Positions 35,205-45,558 of a stretch of 64,000 bases of DNA are shown one piece after another; the stretch's first letter is position 1, and every line of letters begins with the position of its first letter. The notes beneath the pieces are model-generated. The model was given only the letters and a program-made list of their open reading frames with translations, was not told where the DNA came from and searched no databases. Source of the DNA: Lachnospiraceae bacterium (GTDB lineage Bacteria; Bacillota; Clostridia; Lachnospirales; Lachnospiraceae); contig JAAWEL010000024.1 of assembly GCA_022794255.1 (NCBI GenBank), forward strand, positions 101,593 through 165,592. The letters run 5' to 3'. The position numbers and the translations under genes are program-made.

Positions 35205-36920
35205 TCACAGCCCTGCGACAAACTCGCGCATATAATCTTCAACTTCCTTTGTGGTGGCAAAGCTCATGGCTTTGTCCGCCACCGCCTGAAGCTCCTGGGT
35301 ACTCAGGCTGGTGATCAGCTTCCTGGAATACAGAATCGCTGAAGCGCTCATGCTGAACTCATTAAGACCAAATGCCAGCAAAAGCGGAATCATCATTGGA
35401 TCACTGGCTGCCTCGCCGCACATACCCACCATAATACCCGCCTCACGGGCACAGGTGATAATCTGCCGGATACTCCGCAGCACTGCCGGATTAAAGGTGG
35501 AATAAAGGTAAGAAATCTTATCATTTCCCCGGTCCACTGACATAGTATACTGAGTCAGGTCATTGGTTCCAATGCTAAAGAAATCCACTTCCTTTGCAAA
35601 AATATCTGCAATCAGGGAAGCCGCCGCAGTCTCCACCATGATTCCCACCTGAATATCCTTGTTGTAAGCAATATCCTTACGGTCCATCTCCAGCTTCAGC
35701 TCATCGATGAGCATCTTTGCCTCCCGGTATTCATCAATACAGGTGACAAGAGGAATCATGATTTTAATATTCCCATAAGCACTGGCACGGAGCAATGCCC
35801 GAAGCTGAGGCTTATATATATCCTCTTTCCGGTCCAGACAGAGGCGGATCGCCCGATATCCCAAAAATGGATTTTCATCCTTCTTAAGTCCCATATAGGG
35901 AATCTCCTTGTCCCCTCCGATATCCAATGTACGGATGATCACCGGCTTGCCATCAAGAGCCTCCGCCACCTTTTTGTATGCCTCAAACTGTTCATCTTCT
36001 GTTGGCATAGAATCCCGGTCCATAAAGAGAAATTCTGTTCTGAACAGGCCTACTCCCTCACCATCATACTGAAGAACCTTCTCCACATCCTTGGGCTTTC
36101 CAATATTCGCCACCAGTTCCACAGTCACCCCATCCTTGGTGATGGTAGGCTTGCCGATATATTTTTCCAGCTCCTTTTTCTCTGCCAGAAAAACTTCTCT
36201 TTTTGCCCCATAGGTTTCTTCCACCGCTGCTTCCGGATTCACATAAACAACTCCCTCATCTCCGTCCAGAACCACTTTATCCCCATTCTTGACCTGATTC
36301 AGGAAATTATTTACAGCAACCACTGCCGGAATCTCCAGTGCCCGGGCCAGAATCGCGCTGTGAGAGGTTTTGCCCCCCAGCTCTGTGACAATCCCTGCCA
36401 CATTCTTAGGATTGATTCCAGCCGTCATAGACGGAGTCAGATCTTTTGCCACTAAAATGCTTCCCTCTGGCAGAGAAGCTATATCTACAGACTCCACTCC
36501 CAGAAGTACTCGCTGTATCCGTGTCTTAATATCCCGCATGTCTGTGGCTCTCTGCTGCATCAGCTCATCGTCCATCCCGGCAAATACATTGGCATACATG
36601 GTACATACCATCTCAATGGCAAACTCACTGCAAATGTTCTCTCCCTTAATGGTATTCTCAATCTCCCCAGTCAGCATAGGATCCATCAAAAGCATCATAT
36701 GTCCCTGCAAAATCTCCGCTTCCTTCTCCCCTACACGGGTAGCCAGATCTGCTGCCAATGCTTCTGTGTCTTTCATTGTCTTGTCCAGCGCCCCCTTAAA
36801 GCGCAGAACCTCTGCTTCCACATCCCCTATGCTCTTCTTCTCGATAACAAGCTCTGCTTCCTCCACGATCACAGCCGTTCCGATTCCAATACCGGAAGAA
36901 GCATTTGTTCCCTTATACAT
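35205..36920 (-). CDS. ptsI: PTS enzyme I (phosphoenolpyruvate-protein phosphotransferase)
   Basis: Takes phosphate from PEP and passes it to HPr, the first step of sugar uptake by the PTS. The 571 residues match the family length. The active His lies in G-G-K-T-S-H-S-A-I near 186, PEP-binding parts are F-R-T-E-F-L-F-M-D and S-I-G-T-N-D-L-T-Q-Y, and the catalytic Cys is in G-M-C-G-E-A near 500. HPr is 79 bases upstream on the same strand. AAGGAGGAG precedes the ATG. Confidence 0.97.
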   Translation of the reverse strand: MYKGTNASSGIGIGTAVIVEEAELVIEKKSIGDVEAEVLRFKGALDKTMKDTEALAADLATRVGEKEAEILQGHMMLLMDPMLTGEIENTIKGENICSEFAIEMVCTMYANVFAGMDDELMQQRATDMRDIKTRIQRVLLGVESVDIASLPEGSILVAKDLTPSMTAGINPKNVAGIVTELGGKTSHSAILARALEIPAVVAVNNFLNQVKNGDKVVLDGDEGVVYVNPEAAVEETYGAKREVFLAEKKELEKYIGKPTITKDGVTVELVANIGKPKDVEKVLQYDGEGVGLFRTEFLFMDRDSMPTEDEQFEAYKKVAEALDGKPVIIRTLDIGGDKEIPYMGLKKDENPFLGYRAIRLCLDRKEDIYKPQLRALLRASAYGNIKIMIPLVTCIDEYREAKMLIDELKLEMDRKDIAYNKDIQVGIMVETAAASLIADIFAKEVDFFSIGTNDLTQYTMSVDRGNDKISYLYSTFNPAVLRSIRQIITCAREAGIMVGMCGEAASDPMMIPLLLAFGLNEFSMSASAILYSRKLITSLSTQELQAVADKAMSFATTKEVEDYMREFVAGL

Positions 36921-36999
36921 GCTTAACTCCTCCTTATTAATTATTTATGTGAAACACACATGGTTTATCATGTATGCTATCACTTCTGTGTACATGGCC

Positions 37000-37263
37000 C
37001 TATTCCCCCAGACCACTCTCCACCAGACGAACCATGGCAGCCAGCGCCTCCTCCTCGTCTGCTCCCTCACAGACAAATTCGATCTCATCCCCACATTTAA
37101 TACAGGCTCCCAGCACGCTCAGCACGCTTTTGGCATTGGTTACATTGTTGCGGGATGTGAATTTAACAGAACACTGGTACTTCATTGCCTCATTACACAA
37201 CATTCCGGTCGGCCGCAGGTGCAGGCCGGAAGCATTTTTTATCGTAACGTTTTTACTAACCAC
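37000..37263 (-). CDS. ptsH: HPr-family phosphocarrier protein
   Basis: An 87-residue HPr. The phosphorylated His is in S-G-L-H-L-R-P near 15, and the regulatory Ser46 region is present as A-K-S-V-L-S-V-L-G, the target of HPr kinase in Firmicutes, so catabolite control through HPr-Ser-P is plausible. The start is GTG at 37263 behind AGAGGGATAG. It pairs with ptsI downstream. Confidence 0.93.
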   Translation of the reverse strand: MVSKNVTIKNASGLHLRPTGMLCNEAMKYQCSVKFTSRNNVTNAKSVLSVLGACIKCGDEIEFVCEGADEEEALAAMVRLVESGLGE

Positions 37264-37312
37264 TCTATCCCTCTTTTCCTTGTCTGCTTGTTACCGTTTA
37301 GCCATATAATCT

Positions 37313-38725
37313 TTAATTCTGGTTGTCTGACGAGGTTCCCTGAACCACAGTTCCCGGTGTGGCGCCTGCCTCTGCTGCTGGTTCTGTCAGTCCTGGCTCG
37401 CGGGCAGACATCTGTCCTTGTGCCTGTGTGGTCTCACCCACCGTCTCCTGGGTCTCCTGAGGCTGTGTTCCCGCCTCCACTACCCCGCTGCGCAGTGTCA
37501 CCTCAATCTGGAACTCTGGCCGGGAGACAATGGTATAGACATCACTTTCTGTAAACTCCATATTCCCTGAATAGATCCCTGCTTCCAATCCTTCCAGATC
37601 AATCGATGCCCCCAGATCTTCCTCCGTCAACCGGTCCAAATCCTGGCCAAGTCCCTGGACCGTCACCTCAACCCGGGAAGGAACAAGACGATAATCTCTG
37701 TCCTCGTTCTCACCTTTCATAGAAATATCCCGCTCTGTCAGCTCAAACGTCCTGGTCACAAGAGGCTCTATTTTCAGGCGAATCTCCACTACAGGCTCCT
37801 CCGAATCTGCCAGTTCGATCCCCGCAGGCAAAAGCTGTCCCAAATCCACCGACACTACTTTATCTTCCGTTGCCCCACTTAGGTCAAGAAGTTCCGAAGG
37901 GATCACAAGTTTATTCAAAAGCGCCAAAGCGGACCGTTCTCCCGTTACCATCACAACCTCTCTGGGTGCCTCAGCTCCTATAAAATGATAGCCCTGCGCC
38001 ACATTCCCCGATACCCCATATTCCAAAGTGAGGGCCTTTGCTTTGTTAATGTACACAGTATAGTCAATTCCTGTCTCATCCACATTGGTGTGTACCCGGT
38101 CATCCACCTCCAGCTCATTGCCATTGGCATCATAGAATATCAGGCTTGTGTGACCTGTGGTATCACTCGTCAGACCATCCTCCCAGATTTTTACTCCCAC
38201 ATAGCTGATATGCCCTACCTCGGAAACAGGTCCTTCCACAGTCACCATATCCGGTGACAGCACCACATGATCCACATGGTATCCGTCCGCAGCTTTTCCC
38301 TGCAAATCCGCTCTCACCTCAAAGGGTTTGGTCTGCAGCTCCTCTGTTCTGACCCGCACAACCCCCGGCTTGGCAGTGACATTACTGTATATATCATCAT
38401 TCTTCAGCACCTCCACTTTCACAGGCACAGAACCTGTGACATCATAAAGCTCTGACAGATCGATATAGGCACGAAAATCTGACATTTGAATCTTATATTC
38501 ATCTCTGGTGTGGACATCAAAACTCACCGTAACTGTGCTCTTGCCGCTGATCTCATAAGCCCTTCTTGCCGCTGTCAGCACTTGACTGTTCTCAATCTCC
38601 AAAGTCACCTCCCTGCGGCGATTAACCAGAGGGTTGGACACATTTACAACAATCAACCAGATAATAAATGCCAAAAAGAGAGAAAGAATCTTCAATCCCA
38701 GATTACTAATCAGCCTTTCCTTCAT
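37313..38725 (-). CDS. cdaR: CdaR-like protein with YbbR repeats, regulator of diadenylate cyclase
   Basis: Extracytoplasmic protein of 470 residues anchored by one N-terminal helix (about 11-30). Four YbbR-type beta repeats follow (about 35-400), then a T/Q/E/A-rich tail (about 415-470). In Firmicutes CdaR binds and tunes the cyclase CdaA at the membrane. The gene overlaps cdaA by 20 bases, confirming the pair. The long disordered tail is an addition relative to short homologues. Confidence 0.92.
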   Translation of the reverse strand: MKERLISNLGLKILSLFLAFIIWLIVVNVSNPLVNRRREVTLEIENSQVLTAARRAYEISGKSTVTVSFDVHTRDEYKIQMSDFRAYIDLSELYDVTGSVPVKVEVLKNDDIYSNVTAKPGVVRVRTEELQTKPFEVRADLQGKAADGYHVDHVVLSPDMVTVEGPVSEVGHISYVGVKIWEDGLTSDTTGHTSLIFYDANGNELEVDDRVHTNVDETGIDYTVYINKAKALTLEYGVSGNVAQGYHFIGAEAPREVVMVTGERSALALLNKLVIPSELLDLSGATEDKVVSVDLGQLLPAGIELADSEEPVVEIRLKIEPLVTRTFELTERDISMKGENEDRDYRLVPSRVEVTVQGLGQDLDRLTEEDLGASIDLEGLEAGIYSGNMEFTESDVYTIVSRPEFQIEVTLRSGVVEAGTQPQETQETVGETTQAQGQMSAREPGLTEPAAEAGATPGTVVQGTSSDNQN

Positions 38726-39593
38726 TCTTCTTTATTCCCTTCCAAAGCTTAAACCGGTTCCCGCCTGTCTCTTCCTGCTTTTCCATCTGTTCTAAAGCCT
38801 TGCGCAGGCTCTCCCCATCGCTGATACGCCGCAGCATACCGCCTTCCACCAAAGACACCCTCCCTGTTTCCTCCGATACCACAATGGTCAGGCTGTCTGT
38901 TGTCTCACTGATTCCCACGGCAGCCCGGTGCCGGGTACCTAGCTCCTTGCTGATCATCATATTATCTGACAAGGGCAGATAACAGGTAGCCGCTGCCACC
39001 CGGTTCCCTCTGACCACTACAGCTCCATCATGGAGAGGCGTATTATGTTCAAAAATATTAATAAGAAGCTGACTGCTGACTAACCCATTGATCTCAATCC
39101 CGGTGCGCTCAATCTCCCGAAGAGGTACATTTCTTTCCAGAACGATCAAAGCTCCCGTCTTTACCTTTGCCATTTCAAAGACTGCTTTCACAATCTCATT
39201 GGCTGTCTTTTCCGTAAATGCCGCGTCATCTCCATCATCAAAGGCCAGGATCCCAGCAAAAAGATTCTGGCTTCCTAGCTGCTCCAAAGCCTTCCGAAGT
39301 TCTGGCTGAAATATAATCACAAGCGCAGTCACTGCAATCGTGGTAGTCTTTTCCAGCAGCCAGAGAATCGTATTCAGCTTTAAAATCGCCGCCATCACAG
39401 CAAACAGGCCAATCACCAAAAGACCTCTGAGCAGAGTCCACGCCCGCGTATTCATGATCCAGAACAGAATCTCATACACAAGAAACGCTATAATGATGAT
39501 CTCAAAAATATTAGTGAGGGTTATTCTCGGCAGAAAAGAGAACCAGGACTGCATACCGCGCCACACATCCTCCACCTGAAAAACATCCGTCAT
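38706..39593 (-). CDS. cdaA: diadenylate cyclase (c-di-AMP synthase)
   Basis: Makes c-di-AMP from two ATP. The 295-residue protein has three N-terminal membrane helices (about 25-100), then the DAC domain with D-G-A (H-D-G-A-V-V-V near 163) and R-H-R (G-T-R-H-R-A-A near 198), both catalytic motifs intact. It overlaps cdaR downstream by 20 bases and the unknown membrane protein gene upstream as ATGA. The receptor darA is at 24.3 kb. c-di-AMP controls potassium, osmolytes and wall stress. Confidence 0.96.
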   Translation of the reverse strand: MTDVFQVEDVWRGMQSWFSFLPRITLTNIFEIIIIAFLVYEILFWIMNTRAWTLLRGLLVIGLFAVMAAILKLNTILWLLEKTTTIAVTALVIIFQPELRKALEQLGSQNLFAGILAFDDGDDAAFTEKTANEIVKAVFEMAKVKTGALIVLERNVPLREIERTGIEINGLVSSQLLINIFEHNTPLHDGAVVVRGNRVAAATCYLPLSDNMMISKELGTRHRAAVGISETTDSLTIVVSEETGRVSLVEGGMLRRISDGESLRKALEQMEKQEETGGNRFKLWKGIKKNEGKAD

Positions 39594-40564
39594 GATCTGA
39601 TCTCACTTTCCCTGCGTCCGTTTTTACGTGTTGTTTTCTTAGGGTCGTTGATCCGCTGCACACGAACATCCGGCCTGGATACCACAACCTTTGGCACCGC
39701 CTTTACATAATATACATATTCATCATCCTCAAACTGGGTATACTCTGTCCGGCTGTAATCCACTGCAAACACAAAAAAGTGATAAATCCCTGCCACTGCC
39801 AGAGAAATAAAAATACCCAGAACCAGCTCTTGTAAGGATGTTTGTACATCAAAAAGATAGTCCCCTGCAAACACCACCGCCATCTGAGTCACAGAGCCAA
39901 ACACAATGGCCAGAATCCAGGAATAATCCACTGAGAGAAGACGAATCAGATATACAACCAGGATGCCGGCCGCACAGGCAGCGATCATAACCATCATAGT
40001 CTGATTGGATACCATGGACCGAATCATCTGGACATATTTTTCTGTAATATCCACAGCCGCATCATTGGTCAAAATTCCTGCATTCTGCTTTACATAAATC
40101 ATAATATAGTATACTACCACCCCGCAGCTCACCGGAATCACTCCAGCCAGACCGCCAGATAATCCTGCAAGCAAAGGAATGACAAAAGGAATCTTAAAAG
40201 CAAATGCCAGCGGGGTTAAAACCAGCCAATAGCTGTCCCTTGGCTGCAACCCATAGTAAAGAAGAGCTACCAGCACCAGAAATATTCCTGTCAAAAGAGC
40301 AAACTCTATGGACACAGAATAGATATGTCCCAAAAGCACTGCTCCCAAAAGAAAGCTGATCGCACCATAGGGCACAAATCCACAGACCAATGATAAGGCC
40401 ACCATCATCAGAGGATTTTTAAACTTTGTCAGATATCCCAGATTTCCATTCATCACAGTCAATGCCATCAGGCTGATCATAAACTTAATCAGCACATCCA
40501 CTGGCACTGCAAATCTTCCGTAAAATGATTTCAGCCTCTCCTTAATTTCGAGAAGTACGATCAT
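39590..40564 (-). CDS. polytopic membrane protein of unknown function upstream of cdaA
   Basis: About 324 residues from the ATG at 40564, chosen for AAAGGAGGG upstream; a longer frame begins at 40612 without a site. Around nine to ten hydrophobic helices fill residues 20-270, and a basic cytoplasmic tail of about 50 residues ends the protein. I do not recognise the family. It overlaps cdaA by ATGA and the gene upstream by 23 bases, so it is tied to c-di-AMP genes by operon. A transporter or membrane regulator linked to that nucleotide is possible; there is no direct evidence. Confidence 0.75.
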   Translation of the reverse strand: MIVLLEIKERLKSFYGRFAVPVDVLIKFMISLMALTVMNGNLGYLTKFKNPLMMVALSLVCGFVPYGAISFLLGAVLLGHIYSVSIEFALLTGIFLVLVALLYYGLQPRDSYWLVLTPLAFAFKIPFVIPLLAGLSGGLAGVIPVSCGVVVYYIMIYVKQNAGILTNDAAVDITEKYVQMIRSMVSNQTMMVMIAACAAGILVVYLIRLLSVDYSWILAIVFGSVTQMAVVFAGDYLFDVQTSLQELVLGIFISLAVAGIYHFFVFAVDYSRTEYTQFEDDEYVYYVKAVPKVVVSRPDVRVQRINDPKKTTRKNGRRESEIRS

Positions 40565-40988
40565 GGCGGCCGCCCTCCTTTGACAATTCTCTGGCACGAT
40601 TCTGGAATTCATACCTTTTCTCCAGACGCTTTAGCTTAGCCACATAAACTTTCATGCCGCGTCTGGCATACTGGTATCGCTTACGATACACCAGCCAGGT
40701 AATAATCAGATACAGAACCAGACCTGATACATATAAAGACACCGCATACTTCCCGGTCTCCACCATCTCACTGATATCCAGGGTGTTTAGAAGCTGTTCC
40801 ATATGGTATAAAACCCAGGTCACTGCACACAACAGATAACAGATCGTGTAGGAAAAGAATGAACGGAACATATGCCTGCTGATGTAATCGCTCTGGAAAT
40901 AGCAGTTGACAGGAAAAATCTTTTTTCCTTCCCGTTTCTCAAATATTGCAATCCCGGTCATTAACTTAATTTTGTCCTCGTTCAGCAT
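40542..40988 (-). CDS. small membrane protein of unknown function, first gene of the cdaA operon
   Basis: About 148 residues from the ATG at 40988, behind GGTGAAGGA; an ATG at 41003 is possible but lacks a site and would sit very close to the predicted transcription start. Two hydrophobic helices (about 46-64 and 80-102) are followed by a basic, helical cytoplasmic tail rich in R, K and Y. I do not recognise it. It overlaps the next gene by 23 bases and appears to be part of a four-gene unit with cdaA and cdaR. Confidence 0.7.
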   Translation of the reverse strand: MLNEDKIKLMTGIAIFEKREGKKIFPVNCYFQSDYISRHMFRSFFSYTICYLLCAVTWVLYHMEQLLNTLDISEMVETGKYAVSLYVSGLVLYLIITWLVYRKRYQYARRGMKVYVAKLKRLEKRYEFQNRARELSKEGGRHDRTSRN

Positions 40989-41020
40989 ATTTTCCTTCAC
41001 CATCCATAAATTATCAGTTT

Positions 41021-41029
41021 AGTATACCA
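41021..41029 (-). promoter_or_regulatory. extended -10 promoter of the cdaA operon
   Basis: The minus strand reads TGG-TATACT (41029-41021). No clear -35 is seen. It sits just upstream of the first gene of the unit. The rest of the gap to 41195 shows no feature. Confidence 0.5.
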
Positions 41030-41195
41030 TATTTTCCCTGATTAGGCTACACTTCCTCATATATTTTTTACAGTTCCTTGCTATCATATTAATAACCGTT
41101 CCGATCCCCTACGGCCTATAAGGATTTCTTATGGTCATTACAAACAAAGCACAGATCTGTCCGAACCAATCCATCTTGTTACAGTATATCACAAA

Positions 41196-41224
41196 ATGTC
41201 CGCCATGTAAAACATGGCGGACAT
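41196..41224 (-). terminator. guaB terminator
   Basis: ATGTCCGCCATG (41196-41207) pairs exactly with CATGGCGGACAT (41213-41224) around a 5-base loop, with TTTTG after it on the minus strand, 27 bases past the guaB stop. Confidence 0.75.
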
Positions 41225-41250
41225 GATTTTATCGTCAAAATATGATACCA

Positions 41251-42741
<1,491 letters not shown>

Positions 42742-42770
42742 TTAGTATTACATCCGCTTATTAGTTTCCT

Positions 42771-42799
42771 AGTGTAACAAATTTTTGTACGCTTGTCAA
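42771..42799 (-). promoter_or_regulatory. guaB promoter
   Basis: TTGACA (42799-42794), a 17-base spacer and TACACT (42776-42771) on the minus strand, about 65 bases upstream of the start codon. Confidence 0.75.
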
Positions 42800-42811
42800 A
42801 CACATTTTCTT

Positions 42812-42859
42812 TAAAAAGAAGCAGCCGTTCCACTCCTTTTTCAGGAATAAAATGACTGC
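42812..42859 (-). terminator. terminator after the glycosyltransferase gene
   Basis: GCAGTC (42859-42854) can pair with GGCTGC (42826-42821) with one G-U, enclosing a smaller TTCCT/AGGAG stem, and TTCTTTTT follows on the minus strand. It lies 30-80 bases past the stop at 42892. Confidence 0.5.
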
Positions 42860-42891
42860 CGTCCATCCTCTATTTAAATCCAGGACAAGCT

Positions 42892-43974
42892 TTACACCTG
42901 CCACCTCTGCTTCAACCGGTTTACAGCAGGACCATAGCCTTCCCGGGCCGCATTTTGATAACAATGTAACGCTTTATCCATCTGACCTGACACCTCATAC
43001 CAGGCCCCCAAATTGTAGGAAGCCCGGAAAGAACCGGTTCCCACCACGCCGCCTAGCTCCGGCTGCTCTCCCAATTTCAGACATTTCAAATACGATTTCT
43101 CAATCTCAGGCAACAGATTAATATACTGTCCCACATCCGAAAGTACCCGTTTCATATAAAAAAGCCCGCACACAAAACAGAAATCAGACCAATTTCCCAA
43201 AACTGGTTCTTCCCTCTCTATGACCAATGCTGCCTCATCCAGATACTCTCCGGCATCCAAATCCAACAGGGTATACAGATAGAGCACCACCCCGCTGGCC
43301 CTGTAGCCCTCTTTTCTGCCAGACAGACGGTAAAATTTGCGGAAATAAGGCAAGCTTTCCTTATATCTTTTCAGGTTCCGCAGTGTATAGGCCATCTGAA
43401 ACAGATAATACCCGTCTCCCGGATGCTCCTTCACAGCCTTTTTAAGATAAGGAAGATTCCTCTCCCCTTTGTCCTGGTAGAGATAGCCATCATGATCTGC
43501 TTCCAGTCCGGTCTTATACCAGGGGTAATCACCTGCAGGCTGCTCATGGATGATCCCTTCATATCCCACTCCTTTAGGAAGCAGCCTGGGAAGAACCGCT
43601 GTGCTGGTACTGGTCCCCTCATCATCCCGAAACAGATCATATCTGGTGATACAGCCCAGCCACATCCCATCTTTTTCGCGGATTATGGTTTCCAGCTTAT
43701 CCCTGTCAGCGCCCTTCAGATACTCATCTCCGTCCAGAATCAGATTCCAGTCTGCATCTGATTTTTCCAAGGCAAAATTGCGGGCAGCAGAAAAATCATC
43801 CACCCAGGCAAAAGAAAAAACCTTTGCCCCCATTTTCCTGGCAATCTCTACAGTTGTATCCGAGGATCCTGTATCCACCAGGATCATTTCATCCACCAGA
43901 CCCTCCGCAGACCGAAGGCATCTTTCCAGGGATCGCCCCTCATTTTTAACAATCATTACCAGATTTATTTTCAA
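42892..43974 (-). CDS. family 2 glycosyltransferase with TPR-like C-terminal half
   Basis: A 360-residue protein. The first 200 residues form a GT2 fold (V-K-N-E-G-R-S-L near 10, D-T-G-S-S-D near 36, D-G-D-E-Y as the DxD metal motif near 81). The second half has helical repeats of TPR type (K-E-H-P-G-D-G-Y-Y-L-F near 206 and A-S-Y-N-L-G-A-W-Y near 320). Start is TTG at 43974 behind GGGAAGAG, one base after the PilZ stop. It closes a run of flagella-linked genes, so flagellin or another exported surface protein is a candidate acceptor; this is inference. Confidence 0.85.
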   Translation of the reverse strand: MKINLVMIVKNEGRSLERCLRSAEGLVDEMILVDTGSSDTTVEIARKMGAKVFSFAWVDDFSAARNFALEKSDADWNLILDGDEYLKGADRDKLETIIREKDGMWLGCITRYDLFRDDEGTSTSTAVLPRLLPKGVGYEGIIHEQPAGDYPWYKTGLEADHDGYLYQDKGERNLPYLKKAVKEHPGDGYYLFQMAYTLRNLKRYKESLPYFRKFYRLSGRKEGYRASGVVLYLYTLLDLDAGEYLDEAALVIEREEPVLGNWSDFCFVCGLFYMKRVLSDVGQYINLLPEIEKSYLKCLKLGEQPELGGVVGTGSFRASYNLGAWYEVSGQMDKALHCYQNAAREGYGPAVNRLKQRWQV

Positions 43975-43975
43975 A

Positions 43976-44599
43976 TTATTCTCTTCCCTTGCTGTTTTGC
44001 TTTTTCATCTGTCTGGTAAAGACAAATTTTCTTATAGCAGCTTCCGTCTCCATGGAAAGGTTTACAAACTGGCATCCATAGCCATATTCACCCTGAATAA
44101 GCCCTCCCACACGAAGCACCTTTGCCCCTACCTCGCAGCTTTCCTGACCAAAACGGTATTGAAAGGTAAAATGCTCCCCCTTCTTAAGAACCTGAGGAGT
44201 CACAAGGAAAATCCCGCCAGCACTAATATTGCGGATAGCGCCGGAAAAAAACCAGCCCTTTCCTGTCATAAATTCGGTTCTCAGATCCACCTCCACCCGC
44301 AGATCCTTTTGTCTCTGGAACACTTCATGGACATCAAGAATATCGCATGTGGCCATCCAGGGCTCCTTCATCTTGTCCGGAAGCACATTTCTCTGGATCA
44401 CCAGCTCACACCGGCTCCGTACTACCCCCTGGGACCGGTCATAAAAATCCACTATTGTCTTAAACCTGACACTGCGCAGTTTGGGATTCCGGAAATACAT
44501 GCGAATCCTTCCTTCAGCATCAGTCTCCACTCTGGCTCTTGATAAGGGCCGGTTATCCGTCCCATATACCAGACAGCCGTCACAATCCTTCAATCTCAT
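43976..44599 (-). CDS. PilZ-domain protein
   Basis: A 207-residue protein with a C-terminal PilZ domain (about 95-195), the c-di-GMP-binding fold. The G-motif is I-S-A-G-G-I near 128-133. The Arg motif is F-Q-R-Q-K-D-L-R-V, where the first Arg of the usual R-x-x-x-R appears to be Gln, although an Arg stands one position earlier; binding is therefore uncertain. The N-terminal 90 residues look like a YcgR-N-type beta domain. It lies between a transglycosylase and a glycosyltransferase gene in a flagella-linked run, where a motility brake or envelope regulator would fit. Confidence 0.78.
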   Translation of the reverse strand: MRLKDCDGCLVYGTDNRPLSRARVETDAEGRIRMYFRNPKLRSVRFKTIVDFYDRSQGVVRSRCELVIQRNVLPDKMKEPWMATCDILDVHEVFQRQKDLRVEVDLRTEFMTGKGWFFSGAIRNISAGGIFLVTPQVLKKGEHFTFQYRFGQESCEVGAKVLRVGGLIQGEYGYGCQFVNLSMETEAAIRKFVFTRQMKKQNSKGRE

Positions 44600-44632
44600 G
44601 ATGCAGGCTCATCCTCCCCTATAATGTATAGA

Positions 44633-45499
44633 CTATAATGAAATCGTACCGACCTCTCTGCTGGCATTCATCATCATTTGCAGACGCAAAAGCTGGATCA
44701 GGCTGGCATAGCTGGCCTTATCCATGGTGATGGTATCTCCATCCTCTGATAGACTGCCCAAAAGTCCCAAACCCAGCGTGTCGGCTCCCCCGGCAGAAAT
44801 GCCGTAAAGCCCCGGAAGCTGGTTGTAGGAGGTTCCATAAAGTCCTGCCAGCTGGCTGCTTCCTATCCCACTGCCGGCAGATGTTCCGTAAAGTCCCAGA
44901 AGCTGGCTGGATGTCATACCATAGGAGCCAGAGCCATAAAGCTCTGCCAGACTGCTGCTGTTGGTATTTACGATCTTTCCCGCATAGATTGGAGAACCAT
45001 TCATGTAGGAAGTAACTGTCTTTACATAATTCTGGGTCTCCTTATAAGGAGGGATCCCTCCATACTTTTGCACACTGTTAGGTCCTGCATTGTAAGCAGC
45101 CAGAGCTAAACTTACATTCCCCCCAAACCGATCCAGATTCTCCCTTAAATATTTGGTTCCACCCATAATATTCTGTCTGGCATCATAAGGATCTGTCACT
45201 CCCAGTGACCGGGCTGTGGCAGGCATCAGCTGCATAACCCCAATCGCTCCCGCTTTTGAAACTGCATTGGCATTAAAATTGGACTCCGCCTTTGCCACTG
45301 CCTTGACCAGGTTAAGAGGAACCCCATACCGGGAGGACGCCTCCTCAAAAATCTTATCCATGCTTTCTGAAGAGCCCTGACTGACACCCTTAAATACAGA
45401 CTGAAAGCTCTCCTTTACCTCTTCCGGACGAACGGTATAACCACCTTGTATGTTCTGCGTACTCTGTGTGTTTAACGCTGCTGACGTCACCAATCCCAT
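44633..45499 (-). CDS. lytic transglycosylase (SLT family) without signal peptide
   Basis: Cuts peptidoglycan glycan strands. The SLT domain (about 50-170) has the catalytic Glu in A-K-A-E-S-N-F-N near 67, then G-V-M-Q-L-M-P-A-T and A-L-A-A-Y-N-A-G-P. The N-terminus is polar ([12 protein letters not shown]) with no signal peptide. The C-terminal third is low-complexity with L-Y-G-T/I-S units. Position among flagellar genes suggests export by the flagellar type III machine, as for FlgJ-like rod enzymes; this is inference. GAAAGAGGAAC precedes the ATG. Confidence 0.88.
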   Translation of the reverse strand: MGLVTSAALNTQSTQNIQGGYTVRPEEVKESFQSVFKGVSQGSSESMDKIFEEASSRYGVPLNLVKAVAKAESNFNANAVSKAGAIGVMQLMPATARSLGVTDPYDARQNIMGGTKYLRENLDRFGGNVSLALAAYNAGPNSVQKYGGIPPYKETQNYVKTVTSYMNGSPIYAGKIVNTNSSSLAELYGSGSYGMTSSQLLGLYGTSAGSGIGSSQLAGLYGTSYNQLPGLYGISAGGADTLGLGLLGSLSEDGDTITMDKASYASLIQLLRLQMMMNASREVGTISL

Positions 45500-45558
45500 T
45501 GTATTTGTTCCTCTTTCTTTTTTTATTTATACCTGCCAAAATCGAATCCAATATGTAT

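Noticed and set aside
36370..37554. Long plus-strand open frame (394 codons) across ptsI, HPr and cdaR
   Set aside because: It is antisense to three clear genes, has no ribosome site and a composition typical of mirrored coding sequence.
43550..44542. Plus-strand open frame of 330 codons opposite the glycosyltransferase and PilZ genes
   Set aside because: Shadow of two well-supported minus-strand genes; no recognisable domain and no ribosome site.
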